Shown here one piece after another: positions 49,609-58,477 of a stretch of DNA of 64,000 nt; position 1 is the first letter of the stretch, and every line of letters begins with the position of its first letter. This DNA comes from Mycobacterium senriense. GTDB taxonomy: Bacteria > Actinomycetota > Actinomycetes > Mycobacteriales > Mycobacteriaceae. The stretch spans positions 744,001-808,000 of the forward strand of contig NZ_AP024828.1 of the NCBI RefSeq assembly GCF_019668465.1, in the 5' to 3' direction. Under the pieces are notes generated by a model. The model was not told the origin of the DNA. It searched no databases and was given only the letters and a program-made list of their open reading frames with translations. Both the position numbers and the translations under genes were made by a program.

Positions 49609-51984
49609 ATGCGAGTTGACGGGCGCGACATCGTCGTCTCCGGCAACTTGCTGCAGCCGCTGACCCGGCGGACCAACGACATCCTGCGGCTGATGCTGGC
49701 CTTGCTGTTCCTGGCGGTGGTGATCACGGGTTCGGTGATCACCCGCCCGCAATGGATCGCGCTGGAGAAATCCGTTTCGCAGATCGTCGGCGTCTTGTCG
49801 CCGACGCAGTCCGATGTGGTGTACCTGATCTACGGATTGGCCATCGTGGCATTGCCGTTCATGATTCTCATCGGCCTGATCGTGGCCGGGCAGTGGAAAC
49901 TGCTGGGCGCCTATGCCACCGCGGGGTTGAGCGCGATCGTCTTGTTGTCGATCAGCGGCACCGGGCTCGCCGCGCCGCGATGGCACTTCGACGCCCTCGA
50001 CCGGCTGACCACCCTGCCGGCGCAGTTGCTCGATGACCCCCGGTGGATCGGGATGCTGGCGGCGGTGCTGACGGTGTCGGGGCCCTGGCTGCCGGCGCGC
50101 TGGCGGCGCTGGTGGTGGGCGCTGCTGATGGCCTTCGTCCCCATCCATCTGGTGGTCAGCGCCATCGTCCCGGCGCGCTCGTTGGTCGGTCTGGCGGTCG
50201 GGTGGGTCGTCGGCGCGCTGGTGGTGCTCGTGGTCGGCACTCCCGCACTCGAGGTGCCGCTGGATGCCGCGGTGCGTGCGCTGGAAAAGGGCGGCTTCGC
50301 CGTCTCGCGGCTCACCGTGGTCCGGCCCGCCGGCCGCGGCCCGCTGATCCTGTCGGCCGACGGCGAGCATCTCGGGGATACGGCGGTGATCGAGCTGTAC
50401 GGCCCGCATCAGCGCAGCGGCGGCGCGCTGCGCCAGCTGTGGGGAAAGCTGCGGCTGCGCGACGCCGAGACCGCACCCCTGGTGACCTCCATGCGGCGGG
50501 CCGTGGAGCATCGCGCGTTGATGGCCATCGCCATCGGTAATGCGGGCCTGGCCAACACGGCGACGGTCGCCGTCGCCCCGCTGGACCGCGGGTGGATGCT
50601 GTACTCGCACCGGCCCCCTCTCGGAACGCCCATCGACGAATGCGCGAAGACGACTCCCGTTGGCCGGCTGTGGGAATCGTTGCGAGTCCTCAACGACCGC
50701 CAGATCGCTCACGGTGACCTGACCAGCCACCACATCACGGTGGAGGATGACACCGTGATGTTCGGCGGGTTCGGCAGCGCCGAATACGGGGCGACCGACG
50801 CCCAGCTCAAATCCGACATCGCCCAGCTGCTGGTGACCGCCTCCGCCCTCTACGACCCGAAGTCGGCGGTGCGCGCGGCGATCGAGATCTTCGGCAAGGA
50901 CACCATTCTGAGCGCGTCCCGCCGGCTCACGAAAGTCGCTGTGCCGCGATCTATTCGGCGGTCGGTACCCGACGCCGGTGCCGCCATCTCCGGCGCGCGG
51001 GCCGAAGTCAAGCGCCAGACCGGTGCCGATCAGATCAAGCCGCAGACCATCACCAGGTTCACCCGCAGCCAGATCGTCCAGCTGGTGCTCTTCGGTGCGC
51101 TGGTCTACGTGGCGTACCCCTTCATCAGCACGGCGCCGACGTTCTTCTCCCAGCTGAGGACCGCGAACTGGTGGTGGGCGCTGCTGGGCCTGCTGGTATC
51201 GGCGCTGACCTATGTCGGTGCGGCCGCCGCGCTGTGGGCGTGTGCCGACGGCATGGTGAACTTCTGGACGCTGTCAATCGCCCAGGTGGCCAACACTTTT
51301 GCCGCGACCACCACCCCGGCGGGCGTCGGCGGGCTGGCGCTGAGTACCCGGTTCTTGCAGAAGAGCGGCCTGTCGGCGATGCGGGCGACGGCGGCGGTGG
51401 CGCTGCAGCAGTCGGTACAGGTGATCGCGCATCTGGCGCTGCTGGTCTTGTTCAGCGCCGCGGCCGGCGCCTCGATGAACCTGCGGCATTTCGTCCCGAG
51501 GGCGACGCTGCTGTACCTGATCGCGGGGATCGCGCTGGGCATCGTCGGCACGTTCCTGTTCGTGCCCACGCTGCGCAAGTGGCTGGCCACCGAGGTGCGC
51601 CCCAAGCTGAACGAGGTGGTGACCGATCTGGTCAAGCTGGCCCGCGAACCGCGACGCCTGGCCCTGATCCTGCTGGGTTGTGCGGGCACCACCCTCGGCG
51701 CGGCGCTGGCGTTGTGGGCCAGCATCGAAGCCTTCGGTGGCGGAACGACTTTCGTCGCCGTCACGGTGGTCACCATGGTCGGCGGAACGCTGGCGTCCGC
51801 CGCGCCCACACCCGGCGGTGTCGGGGCGGTCGAGGCGGCGCTGATCGGTGGGCTGGCCGCGTTCGGCGTGCCGGCGGCCGTCGGCGTGCCGTCGGTGCTG
51901 CTGTACCGGGTGCTGACCTGCTGGCTACCGGTGTTCGTCGGGTGGCCGGTGATGCGGTGGCTGACCACCCACGACATGGTCTGA
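49609..51984 (+). CDS. Flippase-like membrane protein with internal pseudokinase domain
   Basis: 791-aa membrane protein in three parts. (1) Residues 1-215 hold about six transmembrane helices. (2) Residues 235-450 are soluble and kinase-like: IAHGDLTSHHITVEDD resembles a catalytic loop, but the metal-binding Asn is His, and the DFG site reads GFG (VMFGGFGSAEYG), with a later SDIAQLLVT; so probably a pseudokinase. (3) Residues 490-790 form the LPG_synthase_TM/UPF0104 domain, with ATTTPAGVGGLALSTRFL and SAAPTPGGVGAVEAALIGGL. Such domains flip or transfer lipids, as in MprF and AglD. ATG 49609 has GAAGG 6 nt upstream. Its stop is 4 bp from the convergent GH92 gene. Confidence 0.85.
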   Translation: MRVDGRDIVVSGNLLQPLTRRTNDILRLMLALLFLAVVITGSVITRPQWIALEKSVSQIVGVLSPTQSDVVYLIYGLAIVALPFMILIGLIVAGQWKLLGAYATAGLSAIVLLSISGTGLAAPRWHFDALDRLTTLPAQLLDDPRWIGMLAAVLTVSGPWLPARWRRWWWALLMAFVPIHLVVSAIVPARSLVGLAVGWVVGALVVLVVGTPALEVPLDAAVRALEKGGFAVSRLTVVRPAGRGPLILSADGEHLGDTAVIELYGPHQRSGGALRQLWGKLRLRDAETAPLVTSMRRAVEHRALMAIAIGNAGLANTATVAVAPLDRGWMLYSHRPPLGTPIDECAKTTPVGRLWESLRVLNDRQIAHGDLTSHHITVEDDTVMFGGFGSAEYGATDAQLKSDIAQLLVTASALYDPKSAVRAAIEIFGKDTILSASRRLTKVAVPRSIRRSVPDAGAAISGARAEVKRQTGADQIKPQTITRFTRSQIVQLVLFGALVYVAYPFISTAPTFFSQLRTANWWWALLGLLVSALTYVGAAAALWACADGMVNFWTLSIAQVANTFAATTTPAGVGGLALSTRFLQKSGLSAMRATAAVALQQSVQVIAHLALLVLFSAAAGASMNLRHFVPRATLLYLIAGIALGIVGTFLFVPTLRKWLATEVRPKLNEVVTDLVKLAREPRRLALILLGCAGTTLGAALALWASIEAFGGGTTFVAVTVVTMVGGTLASAAPTPGGVGAVEAALIGGLAAFGVPAAVGVPSVLLYRVLTCWLPVFVGWPVMRWLTTHDMV

Positions 51985-51988
51985 GGGC

Positions 51989-54622
51989 CTAGTTCTCGGA
52001 TTCGGTCTGCGCGACCACGAGAACCGTTGAGGTGCGCACGCTTTGGCCGACTGCGATGGTCAAAGACACCAGGTAGTAGTCCTCGGGCACCGACTGCGCG
52101 ACAGTGATCGGGACACTGACGCTGGCCGATCCGTCGGCGGCGAATCGACCCGACGTCGGCTTCACGCCGATCCCGACATCCGACGAGGTGCCCGTGACGG
52201 TGTAGCCGTCGGCGCCGTCGGTCATGCGTTGCGCATCGACGGTGACGCTGCCCGTGCGCGCGGGCGCGATCGTGACGACCGGCTGGTCGACGTTGACGGC
52301 GACCGCCGAACTGCCCGCTCCGAATGACGGTGGCGCATCCGCTTCGGCTGTGCCCCAATGCTTGTCGGGATAGGCGCCCAGCGAGAAGGCCAGTGTGCCG
52401 CCGGTGCGGATGATCGACTCGGGCAGCGAGGTGCGGTCGGTGGCCTGGCCGTCGACCTTCAGGCCGCTGATGTATTTGAGGTGGTGCGGTCCCGAGGCGC
52501 CCGGGGCGGCGATCCGGATGGATTTGTTTGCGGGCAACGCGATTTCGATGCGGTCGAACAACGGCGCGCCCACGGTGAGGATCGGCGTTCCGGGGGTGGC
52601 CGGGTACAGGCCCAGCGCGGCCCACACGTACCAACTTGCCAGCGCCCCCAGGTCGTCGTTGCCCGGCTCGCCGTCGGCGGTCGGAGCGAAGAGCCCTCGC
52701 ACCCGGTCGACAGTGTGCTGCGTCTTCCACGGTTGGCCGATGTAGTTGTACAGCCACGGCACACCGAAACTCGGTTCGTTGCCGGCCCACAGGTAGGGCT
52801 GGTTGGGCCCGACGTTGAGCTTCTCGGTGAAACGGTCGAGCCGGTCGGCCACGGCCGCGCGTCCGCCCAAGGCGGTCACCAGCCCCGCGACGTTGTGCGG
52901 CACGGACCAGACGTACTGTTCGGCGTTGCCCTCGTCGTAGCCCACCTGGCCGAAGTTTTCCGGGACCACCACAAACCCGGGACCGCGCCGGAAGTAGCCG
53001 CTCCAGCTGCGCGGCAGGATGTATCGGGTGGTCGGGTTGAACAGGTTCTGCCAGTACTGCGCCCGGTTCGCGAATTCCGCGGCGGTCGGGGCATCGCCCA
53101 GCGAGTCGGCGAAGCGGGAAATGGCGAAGTCGTCCAGCGACCATTCGAGGGTGATCGACGCGTCGGCGATCCAGCCGTTGCGGCCGAACTCCAGCGTGAA
53201 TGGCGCATAACCGAGCCGCTGGTAGGTGGCGATGCCGCGGCGCTCCACGTAACCGTCCCGGCCCGCACCGCCTTTGGTCGCCCCGTCCACCATGTAGCGC
53301 AACGCCGTTTTGGTGTCGAAGTCGTTGGCGCCGAAAGTGTTCAGGTTCACGATCAGCGGCACTACGCTGTCCCCGCTCATCTCGCCGGTCGCGGCGTTGG
53401 CGAACGCCCAGCGGGGCAGCGCGCCGCTCTGCTCGGCGTCGTTCACCAGCGATTGGGCCATGTCGCTGGCCCGCTCCGGAAACAGCAACGCCTGCAGTGC
53501 GGCCAGGCATCGGTAGGTGTCCCAGTCGGAGAAGTTGGCGTATTGCGTGTGGCCGGCGGCCACCGTGTGGATGGAGCCGTCGAACCCGACATAGCGCCCG
53601 TCGGCGTCGTTGAACATGTTGGGGTGCAACAGCGATCGATACAGGGAGGTGTAGAAGGTGGTCAGATCGTCGACGTTGCGGCCGGCGACCGAGACGCGCG
53701 ACAGCGCGGCGCTCCATTCCCTCGACGCGGCCCCGCGAACGTCGTCGAAGTCGGCCGCGCCCTCGGCCGCCAGGTTCGCCCGCGCGCCTTCGATGCCGAC
53801 GTAGGAGATGGCGGTCTGCACCTGCAGCGTCGAGCCGGATGGGAACTCCACATACCCGCCGCTGTACGGCGCGTTCGCGCTGCGGGCGCCGGCGTAAACC
53901 GCACTGCCGTCCCAGGATCCGTACGAGGTGAAGGGCTGGCTGAACTTCATCGCGAAGTACACGGTGTAGGCGTTCGGCTTGTCACAGAATCCGCCGCTGG
54001 TGGCCCACCCGGTGATGGTGGTGTTGTCCTCCCCGATCTGGATGGTCGCGCGGGAGTTGCCCGCCAGCGACGACCCGGAGCGCACCTGAAACAGCGCGGG
54101 CCGTCCGTTGCGCGGGTAGCTGAAGCGCCCGACGCCCGTGTGCGCGGTGGCGGTGAGTTCCGCCTTCACCCCGGTGCCGGGGAAGCGCACCGTGTAGTAG
54201 CCGGGCATGCCCTGCTCGGTGTCATCGTGGGCGATCCTCTCGGTGGCGTTCCAGGGTTGCAAGCCGATTTCGCCGGTCACCGGCAGCATCGAGATGTCAC
54301 CGAAGGCAGCGCATCCCACCGAGGCGTGGGTCATGCTGAACCCGCTTGCGCGCGGGTTGTCGTAGTTGTACCCGGCGTAGTCGCCGACGGTGTCCGGCGA
54401 GTACTGCACCATCCCGAACGGCACGGTGGCGCCCGGGAAATTGTTGATCTCCCCCACCGTCTCGCCGCCCGTCCCGGTGCCGATGAGCGTCGCGACATGG
54501 TCGACGGGATTGGCCACGAACACGGGCGGGCCGTCGTATCCCCTCGGCGGGGCCGCCGCGATGAAGACCATCAAGACGGCCGACACCGCGATGACCGCAA
54601 TGAGGGCCCGTCGCGACCGCAT
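51989..54622 (-). CDS. Exported GH92 family alpha-mannosidase
   Basis: 877-aa secreted glycosidase, calcium-dependent inverting GH92 type, usually alpha-1,2- or -1,3-mannosidase. Signal sequence at residues 1-25 ([19 protein letters not shown]). GH92 landmarks: [69 protein letters not shown] and [20 protein letters not shown] (conserved catalytic acidic residues here). A C-terminal beta domain (about 755-877) follows. Like Rv0584 of M. tuberculosis in length from memory, but not at that locus. Likely substrates are cell-wall mannans or mannose caps (inference). Confidence 0.93.
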   Translation of the reverse strand: MRSRRALIAVIAVSAVLMVFIAAAPPRGYDGPPVFVANPVDHVATLIGTGTGGETVGEINNFPGATVPFGMVQYSPDTVGDYAGYNYDNPRASGFSMTHASVGCAAFGDISMLPVTGEIGLQPWNATERIAHDDTEQGMPGYYTVRFPGTGVKAELTATAHTGVGRFSYPRNGRPALFQVRSGSSLAGNSRATIQIGEDNTTITGWATSGGFCDKPNAYTVYFAMKFSQPFTSYGSWDGSAVYAGARSANAPYSGGYVEFPSGSTLQVQTAISYVGIEGARANLAAEGAADFDDVRGAASREWSAALSRVSVAGRNVDDLTTFYTSLYRSLLHPNMFNDADGRYVGFDGSIHTVAAGHTQYANFSDWDTYRCLAALQALLFPERASDMAQSLVNDAEQSGALPRWAFANAATGEMSGDSVVPLIVNLNTFGANDFDTKTALRYMVDGATKGGAGRDGYVERRGIATYQRLGYAPFTLEFGRNGWIADASITLEWSLDDFAISRFADSLGDAPTAAEFANRAQYWQNLFNPTTRYILPRSWSGYFRRGPGFVVVPENFGQVGYDEGNAEQYVWSVPHNVAGLVTALGGRAAVADRLDRFTEKLNVGPNQPYLWAGNEPSFGVPWLYNYIGQPWKTQHTVDRVRGLFAPTADGEPGNDDLGALASWYVWAALGLYPATPGTPILTVGAPLFDRIEIALPANKSIRIAAPGASGPHHLKYISGLKVDGQATDRTSLPESIIRTGGTLAFSLGAYPDKHWGTAEADAPPSFGAGSSAVAVNVDQPVVTIAPARTGSVTVDAQRMTDGADGYTVTGTSSDVGIGVKPTSGRFAADGSASVSVPITVAQSVPEDYYLVSLTIAVGQSVRTSTVLVVAQTESEN

Positions 54623-54754
54623 ACCTGTCTAATACTGGAAAACAACTGCACAACGGCGTATTCGTGTGGCGTTTCGGCCGACGAATTGGATAACGATCCA
54701 CGGCCGATCGCAGAGCCGGCCAAAGTTTCTGGACCGCGGGACCCCGGTTGGCTC

Positions 54755-54760
54755 TACGGT
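54755..54760 (+). promoter_or_regulatory. -10 box for leaderless deazaflavin nitroreductase gene
   Basis: TACGGT (TANNNT) is followed by 6 nt and then the ATG at 54767, so transcription would start at the start codon. No ribosome site is seen. Confidence 0.45.
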
Positions 54761-54766
54761 GAACGC

Positions 54767-55252
54767 ATGACAGAGCAGTCGTATGCGGTGGAAGCCGGGC
54801 ATCCACCGTCGGCGCTGATGCGTCTGGTCAACCCGGCAATGGGATTCCTGCTGCGCAGTCCGCTGGCCGGGCTGGTCCGCAATCAGTTCATGGTGTTGAG
54901 CTTCACCGGGCGCAAAACGGGGCGGTCTTATTCAATCCCGTTGAGCGCCCACCTGATTGACGGCCAGCTTTACGCGCTGACCGGCAACCCGTGGAAGCAG
55001 AACTTCCGTGACGGCGGGCCGGTCCAGGTGGTGTACGACGGCAAGTCGACGGCGATGCGCGGTGAGCTGATCCGCGACCGGGGTGTCGTCTCGGATCTGT
55101 TGTTACGCTGTGCCGAGTCCTACGGAGTTCAGCGCGCCCAACGCATGATCGGGCTGAGGTTCCGTGACCACCGCATACCGACGCGGGATGAGTTCGCCGA
55201 CGCGGTCGATCGGCTGCATCTGGGTGCGGTCCGGCTGAGTCCGGCGGAATAG
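54767..55252 (+). CDS. Deazaflavin (F420)-dependent nitroreductase family protein
   Basis: 161-aa protein of the split beta-barrel DDN/DUF385 family, whose members bind F420 or haem/fatty acids. Typical segments: RNQFMVLSFTGRKTGRSYSI, LYALTGNPWKQNFRDGGPVQ and GELIRDRG. Reactions range from quinone to nitroimidazole reduction; the substrate is not predictable. ATG 54767 gives MTEQSYAVEAGH and probably leads a leaderless mRNA. It converges on the PAS-ANTAR gene with a 12-bp gap. Confidence 0.88.
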   Translation: MTEQSYAVEAGHPPSALMRLVNPAMGFLLRSPLAGLVRNQFMVLSFTGRKTGRSYSIPLSAHLIDGQLYALTGNPWKQNFRDGGPVQVVYDGKSTAMRGELIRDRGVVSDLLLRCAESYGVQRAQRMIGLRFRDHRIPTRDEFADAVDRLHLGAVRLSPAE

Positions 55253-55264
55253 AACCGCGCCCGC

Positions 55265-55957
55265 TCAGCCGCCGTCGTCGCCGGGCGGCCGCAGGTGCGC
55301 TTCACGCAGTCGCTGGTCGAACCGCGATCGCGCGGTGATCACCTCTTTGCCCAGCGCCGCGAAGTCATCGGCGATCCGTTGGGCGAGCAGTCCGACCTTG
55401 ATGTTTCCCGACTGGGACAGCGTCTTGAGCATGTTGAACGCGGCGTCCTCGTCGATGCCGTAGATCAGCATCAGCATGCCCTTGGTGCGGTCGATCACCC
55501 CACGGCGACCGGCGATTTCGGCGACCTTGGCGCTGATGGAGTCCTCCCGGGCGCGGGCGGGCGCCGGCGCGAGTTCGATGTAGAAGCCGTGAGTGCCGAC
55601 GACCTTCCCGCCGTCATCGCAGAACGGGTCGCCCACCACGAGGACGTGATGGATCATTCCGCCGGTGTCCACGATGCGATGCCGCGTGGAAAACGCCTGA
55701 CGGCGCCGGATCATGTCGTTGATGCCGTCGGTCACCTGGGGACGATCGGCGGGATGCTTGTGCGAAAGCACCAGCTCGGTGGTGGGTGTCACCGTGCCCG
55801 GTTTGTACCCGTGCATGCGCTGCACCTGGTCGGACCACACCCAGCGGTGGCCTTCGAAGTAGAAGCGGAACCAGCCCGCACGTTGCGGGGTGGCGCCGGC
55901 CAACCCCCGCTCGATCGCTGCGGCTTGGCCTTCTAGTTCCCAAGCCACGGCGAACAT
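55265..55957 (-). CDS. PAS and ANTAR domain regulator
   Basis: 230-aa regulator from ATG 55957. The PAS fold (residues 25-140) has FYFEGHRWVWSDQVQRMHGY and LSHKHPADRPQV. The C-terminal ANTAR domain (about 150-215) has VAEIAGRRGVIDRTKGMLM, MLKTLSQSGNIKVG and AQRIADDF. ANTAR proteins bind paired RNA hexaloops and act as antiterminators or translational controls. The start is uncertain: an in-frame GTG at 56047 would add 30 residues. No ribosome site precedes either. The short form matches relatives and leaves the two palindromes (56063-56076, 56092-56104) in the upstream region. Confidence 0.82.
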   Translation of the reverse strand: MFAVAWELEGQAAAIERGLAGATPQRAGWFRFYFEGHRWVWSDQVQRMHGYKPGTVTPTTELVLSHKHPADRPQVTDGINDMIRRRQAFSTRHRIVDTGGMIHHVLVVGDPFCDDGGKVVGTHGFYIELAPAPARAREDSISAKVAEIAGRRGVIDRTKGMLMLIYGIDEDAAFNMLKTLSQSGNIKVGLLAQRIADDFAALGKEVITARSRFDQRLREAHLRPPGDDGG

Positions 55958-56062
55958 TTCGCGTCGAGGGCGATGGAATTGGCGGCAGGAATCGGTAGCG
56001 ATGGCACGCCAATCGCTACTGCCTGGACGGGCAAACCCGTACTGCACATGCAGGAGTCAGAT

Positions 56063-56076
56063 ACCCCCATGGGGGT
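56063..56076. promoter_or_regulatory. Perfect 14-bp palindrome ACCCCCATGGGGGT
   Basis: Perfect palindrome upstream of the PAS-ANTAR gene, flanked by AT on one side. Its form resembles operators of CsoR-type (copper or sulfide) repressors, which are GC-rich palindromes beginning TACCCCC. A -10-like TAACGT on the minus strand (56084-56079) lies just upstream, so transcription would start inside the palindrome. No csoR gene is in this window. Confidence 0.45.
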
Positions 56077-56091
56077 TCACGTTACATTTGG

Positions 56092-56104
56092 TGACCACTG
56101 GTCA
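56092..56104. promoter_or_regulatory. Palindrome TGACCA-C-TGGTCA
   Basis: Perfect 6-bp arms around one base, 15 bp from the other palindrome and about where a -35 region would lie for the PAS-ANTAR promoter. Candidate site for a second dimeric regulator. Confidence 0.4.
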
Positions 56105-56190
56105 TCGGCAGAATGGCGAAATTGCCGGACAAGTAAGTTCGGGCGCCGGTCAGCAAGCAGGCGCCGCCGCGCAGCGCTGATGTCGCTCCC

Positions 56191-57279
56191 TCACACCGGC
56201 CCCGCGCCCGCGGCCGCGCGGGTCCGAGTGACGGTCGGCCGCTCGAAACCGGCGTCGATCGCGGCGCGCAGCACCGCAGCGGCGACCTCCTCGGTACGGT
56301 CCAGTGGCACCAGGGCGATCACACAGCCGCCGAAGCCGCCGCCGGTCATCCGCGCCCCCAGCGCGCCCGCGCACACCGCGGTGTCCGTGATCAGATCGAT
56401 GCGTTCGGTGGTGATCTCGAAATCGTCGCGCATGGAAGCGTGCGAGGCGGTGAAAATTCGCCCGGCTGACCGATAGTCCGATTTTCCCAGCGCCGCAACA
56501 CAGTCGATGACTCGTTGGTTTTCGCTGAGCACGTGACGGGCGCGGCGGGCGTCGACGGGGTCACGCACGACCGACAGGTCGGCGGGACCACGATCGGCGG
56601 CCGCCCGCAGCGACGACGCCGACAGATCGGCGGCCGCCCGCTCGCAGGACGCGCGCCGTGCCGCGTAGTCGCCGCCCGCGTGGCTGTGCCGCTCCCGGGA
56701 GTCGATCAGCAGCAGTACGACGCCCGCGGACTCCGGGTCGAAAACCACTGGGGTGACGGTGAGGTCGGCGAAGTCGATCAGCACCGCCGTCGCGTCCCGG
56801 CCGAAGAGCGCGGCGAGCTGGTCGAGCAAACCCGTTGGCGCGCCCACATACTCGTTCTCAGCGCGCTGGGCCAGCCGGGCCTGCTCCTTGACCTCGATGC
56901 GGACGCCGGCGGCCGAGGTGATCGCTCCCAGCGCCGCGCATTCCAGCGCCGCCGAGGACGACAGGCCCGATCCCATCTCCACGTCGCTGGTGATCGACAT
57001 GGTGCCGCCGGGCACGGGGAAGCCGCCCTGGCGCAGCGCCCACACCACCCCGGCCACATAGGCCGCCCAGCCGGTCACCTCACCGGGAGCGGTGCCGAGC
57101 CGGACGCGCACCGGGGCGTCGGCGCGGTCGCTGACCACGGTGATCGCATCGTCGTCGGCGGGAGTGAAGGTCACGACCGTGCGCTGCGGTAACGCGATGG
57201 GTAGCGCGAAACCCAAGTTGTAGTCGGTGTGTTCGCCGATCAGATTGATCCGCCCCGGTGCGCCGTAGCGGATCGTCAT
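56191..57279 (-). CDS. galK: Galactokinase
   Basis: GHMP-family kinase (362 aa) converting galactose to galactose 1-phosphate in the Leloir pathway. Signature [20 protein letters not shown] at residues 9-28, ATP-binding [16 protein letters not shown] near residue 102 and C-terminal [17 protein letters not shown]. Its ATG overlaps the galT stop by 4 bp (ATGA). Intact and of typical length. Confidence 0.97.
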   Translation of the reverse strand: MTIRYGAPGRINLIGEHTDYNLGFALPIALPQRTVVTFTPADDDAITVVSDRADAPVRVRLGTAPGEVTGWAAYVAGVVWALRQGGFPVPGGTMSITSDVEMGSGLSSSAALECAALGAITSAAGVRIEVKEQARLAQRAENEYVGAPTGLLDQLAALFGRDATAVLIDFADLTVTPVVFDPESAGVVLLLIDSRERHSHAGGDYAARRASCERAAADLSASSLRAAADRGPADLSVVRDPVDARRARHVLSENQRVIDCVAALGKSDYRSAGRIFTASHASMRDDFEITTERIDLITDTAVCAGALGARMTGGGFGGCVIALVPLDRTEEVAAAVLRAAIDAGFERPTVTRTRAAAGAGPV

Positions 57280-58373
57280 CGCAGCTCCCGCAACCGCTGG
57301 GCCACGCTCTCCGGTGTGACGTCGCCGATGAAGGCGTCCATCGCCGATTCGGAGGCCGCCAGGTACTTGAGCTTGGTGGCGCTGCGCCGGATGGACATCA
57401 ATTCGACGTGGAAGTAGCCCTCGGCCTGGGCGGCGGTGTCGGCGTACTGGTGCAGAGCCGAAATGTAGGGCAGCGGCGCGGAATACATCCGGTCGAACCG
57501 TCCGAGCACGTCGAGGTAGACGCCCACGAGCGCGTCCATCTCGTCCTCGTCGAGTTCGGTCAGGTTGCGCACGAACCGATTCGGGTAGATGTGCACCTCG
57601 ACCGGCCAGCGCGCCGCGAACGGCACGAACCCGGTGAACAGCTCGTTGCGCGCGATGATGCGGCTGCCGTCGGCGACCTCACGGGCCAGCAGATCGCCGA
57701 ACAGGTTGCCGCCGTGCCGGTTTCGATGCCGACGAGCCTGCTCCAGCATGGTGGCGGTGCGCGGCGTCAGATAGGGATAGCCGTAGATCTGACCGTGCGG
57801 ATGGGTCAACGTCACCCCGATCTCCTCGCCACGGTTCTCGAAGCAGAACACCTGCTCGATGCCCGGCCGGGCCATCAGGTCGGCGGTGCGATGCCGCCAC
57901 GCCTCGACGACCAGCCGCGCGTGCGCCGGCTCCAGCTGGGCGACGGACCCGGTGTGGTCGGCGGAGAAGCAGATCACCTCGCAGCGGCCGTGCCCGGGCG
58001 CGGTCACGAAGCCGTCCTCGCCGGCCGCGGGCGCCGGGGCGGGCAGCGACGGCAGCGCGCCGGACAGGCTGGGAAATCGGTTCTCGAACACGACGACGTC
58101 GTAGTCGGGGGCGGGCACCTCACTGGTCAGTCCGGTCGGGCCCGGGCACAGCGGGCACGCCTCCGGTGGCGGCTTGTAGGTGCGGTCCTGGCGCAGCGCC
58201 GCGACGATCACCCACTGCCCGGTGGACCGGTCGAACCGCAACTGCGACTGCGCGTCGGGCTCACGCGCCGGCAGCGGCCTGCGGTCCTCGACCGGCGCCG
58301 GACAATGCCCGGGCAGCGCGAAGAACAGCAGGTCACGACCGTCAGCCAGCTTCGCGAGCGTGGGCGGGGTCAC
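57276..58373 (-). CDS. galT: Galactose-1-phosphate uridylyltransferase
   Basis: HIT-superfamily enzyme (365 aa) moving UMP from UDP-glucose to galactose 1-phosphate. Motifs: zinc Cys pair [38 protein letters not shown] containing the HPH active-site His (split as [17 protein letters not shown]), and [13 protein letters not shown] 58373 ([12 protein letters not shown]) is used; no good ribosome site is visible, and the frame stays open upstream, reading AATKLVFDI, so a longer N-terminus is possible. galK follows with overlap. In M. tuberculosis H37Rv this gene is, as I recall, annotated in two pieces; here it is whole. Confidence 0.93.
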   Translation of the reverse strand: MTPPTLAKLADGRDLLFFALPGHCPAPVEDRRPLPAREPDAQSQLRFDRSTGQWVIVAALRQDRTYKPPPEACPLCPGPTGLTSEVPAPDYDVVVFENRFPSLSGALPSLPAPAPAAGEDGFVTAPGHGRCEVICFSADHTGSVAQLEPAHARLVVEAWRHRTADLMARPGIEQVFCFENRGEEIGVTLTHPHGQIYGYPYLTPRTATMLEQARRHRNRHGGNLFGDLLAREVADGSRIIARNELFTGFVPFAARWPVEVHIYPNRFVRNLTELDEDEMDALVGVYLDVLGRFDRMYSAPLPYISALHQYADTAAQAEGYFHVELMSIRRSATKLKYLAASESAMDAFIGDVTPESVAQRLRELR

Positions 58374-58477
58374 GATGTCGAAGACTAGCTTGGTCGCCGC
58401 GTCGCGGTTCGGGTAACCATGTTGAGTAAGCGCAAGAAAGGCGGCCCCCGATAATTCACGAAAGCGCCCGCAACTGG

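Noticed and set aside
52358..54766. 800-codon upstream extension of the deazaflavin nitroreductase frame
   Set aside because: Antisense to the GH92 gene; family length and the -10 box support ATG 54767.
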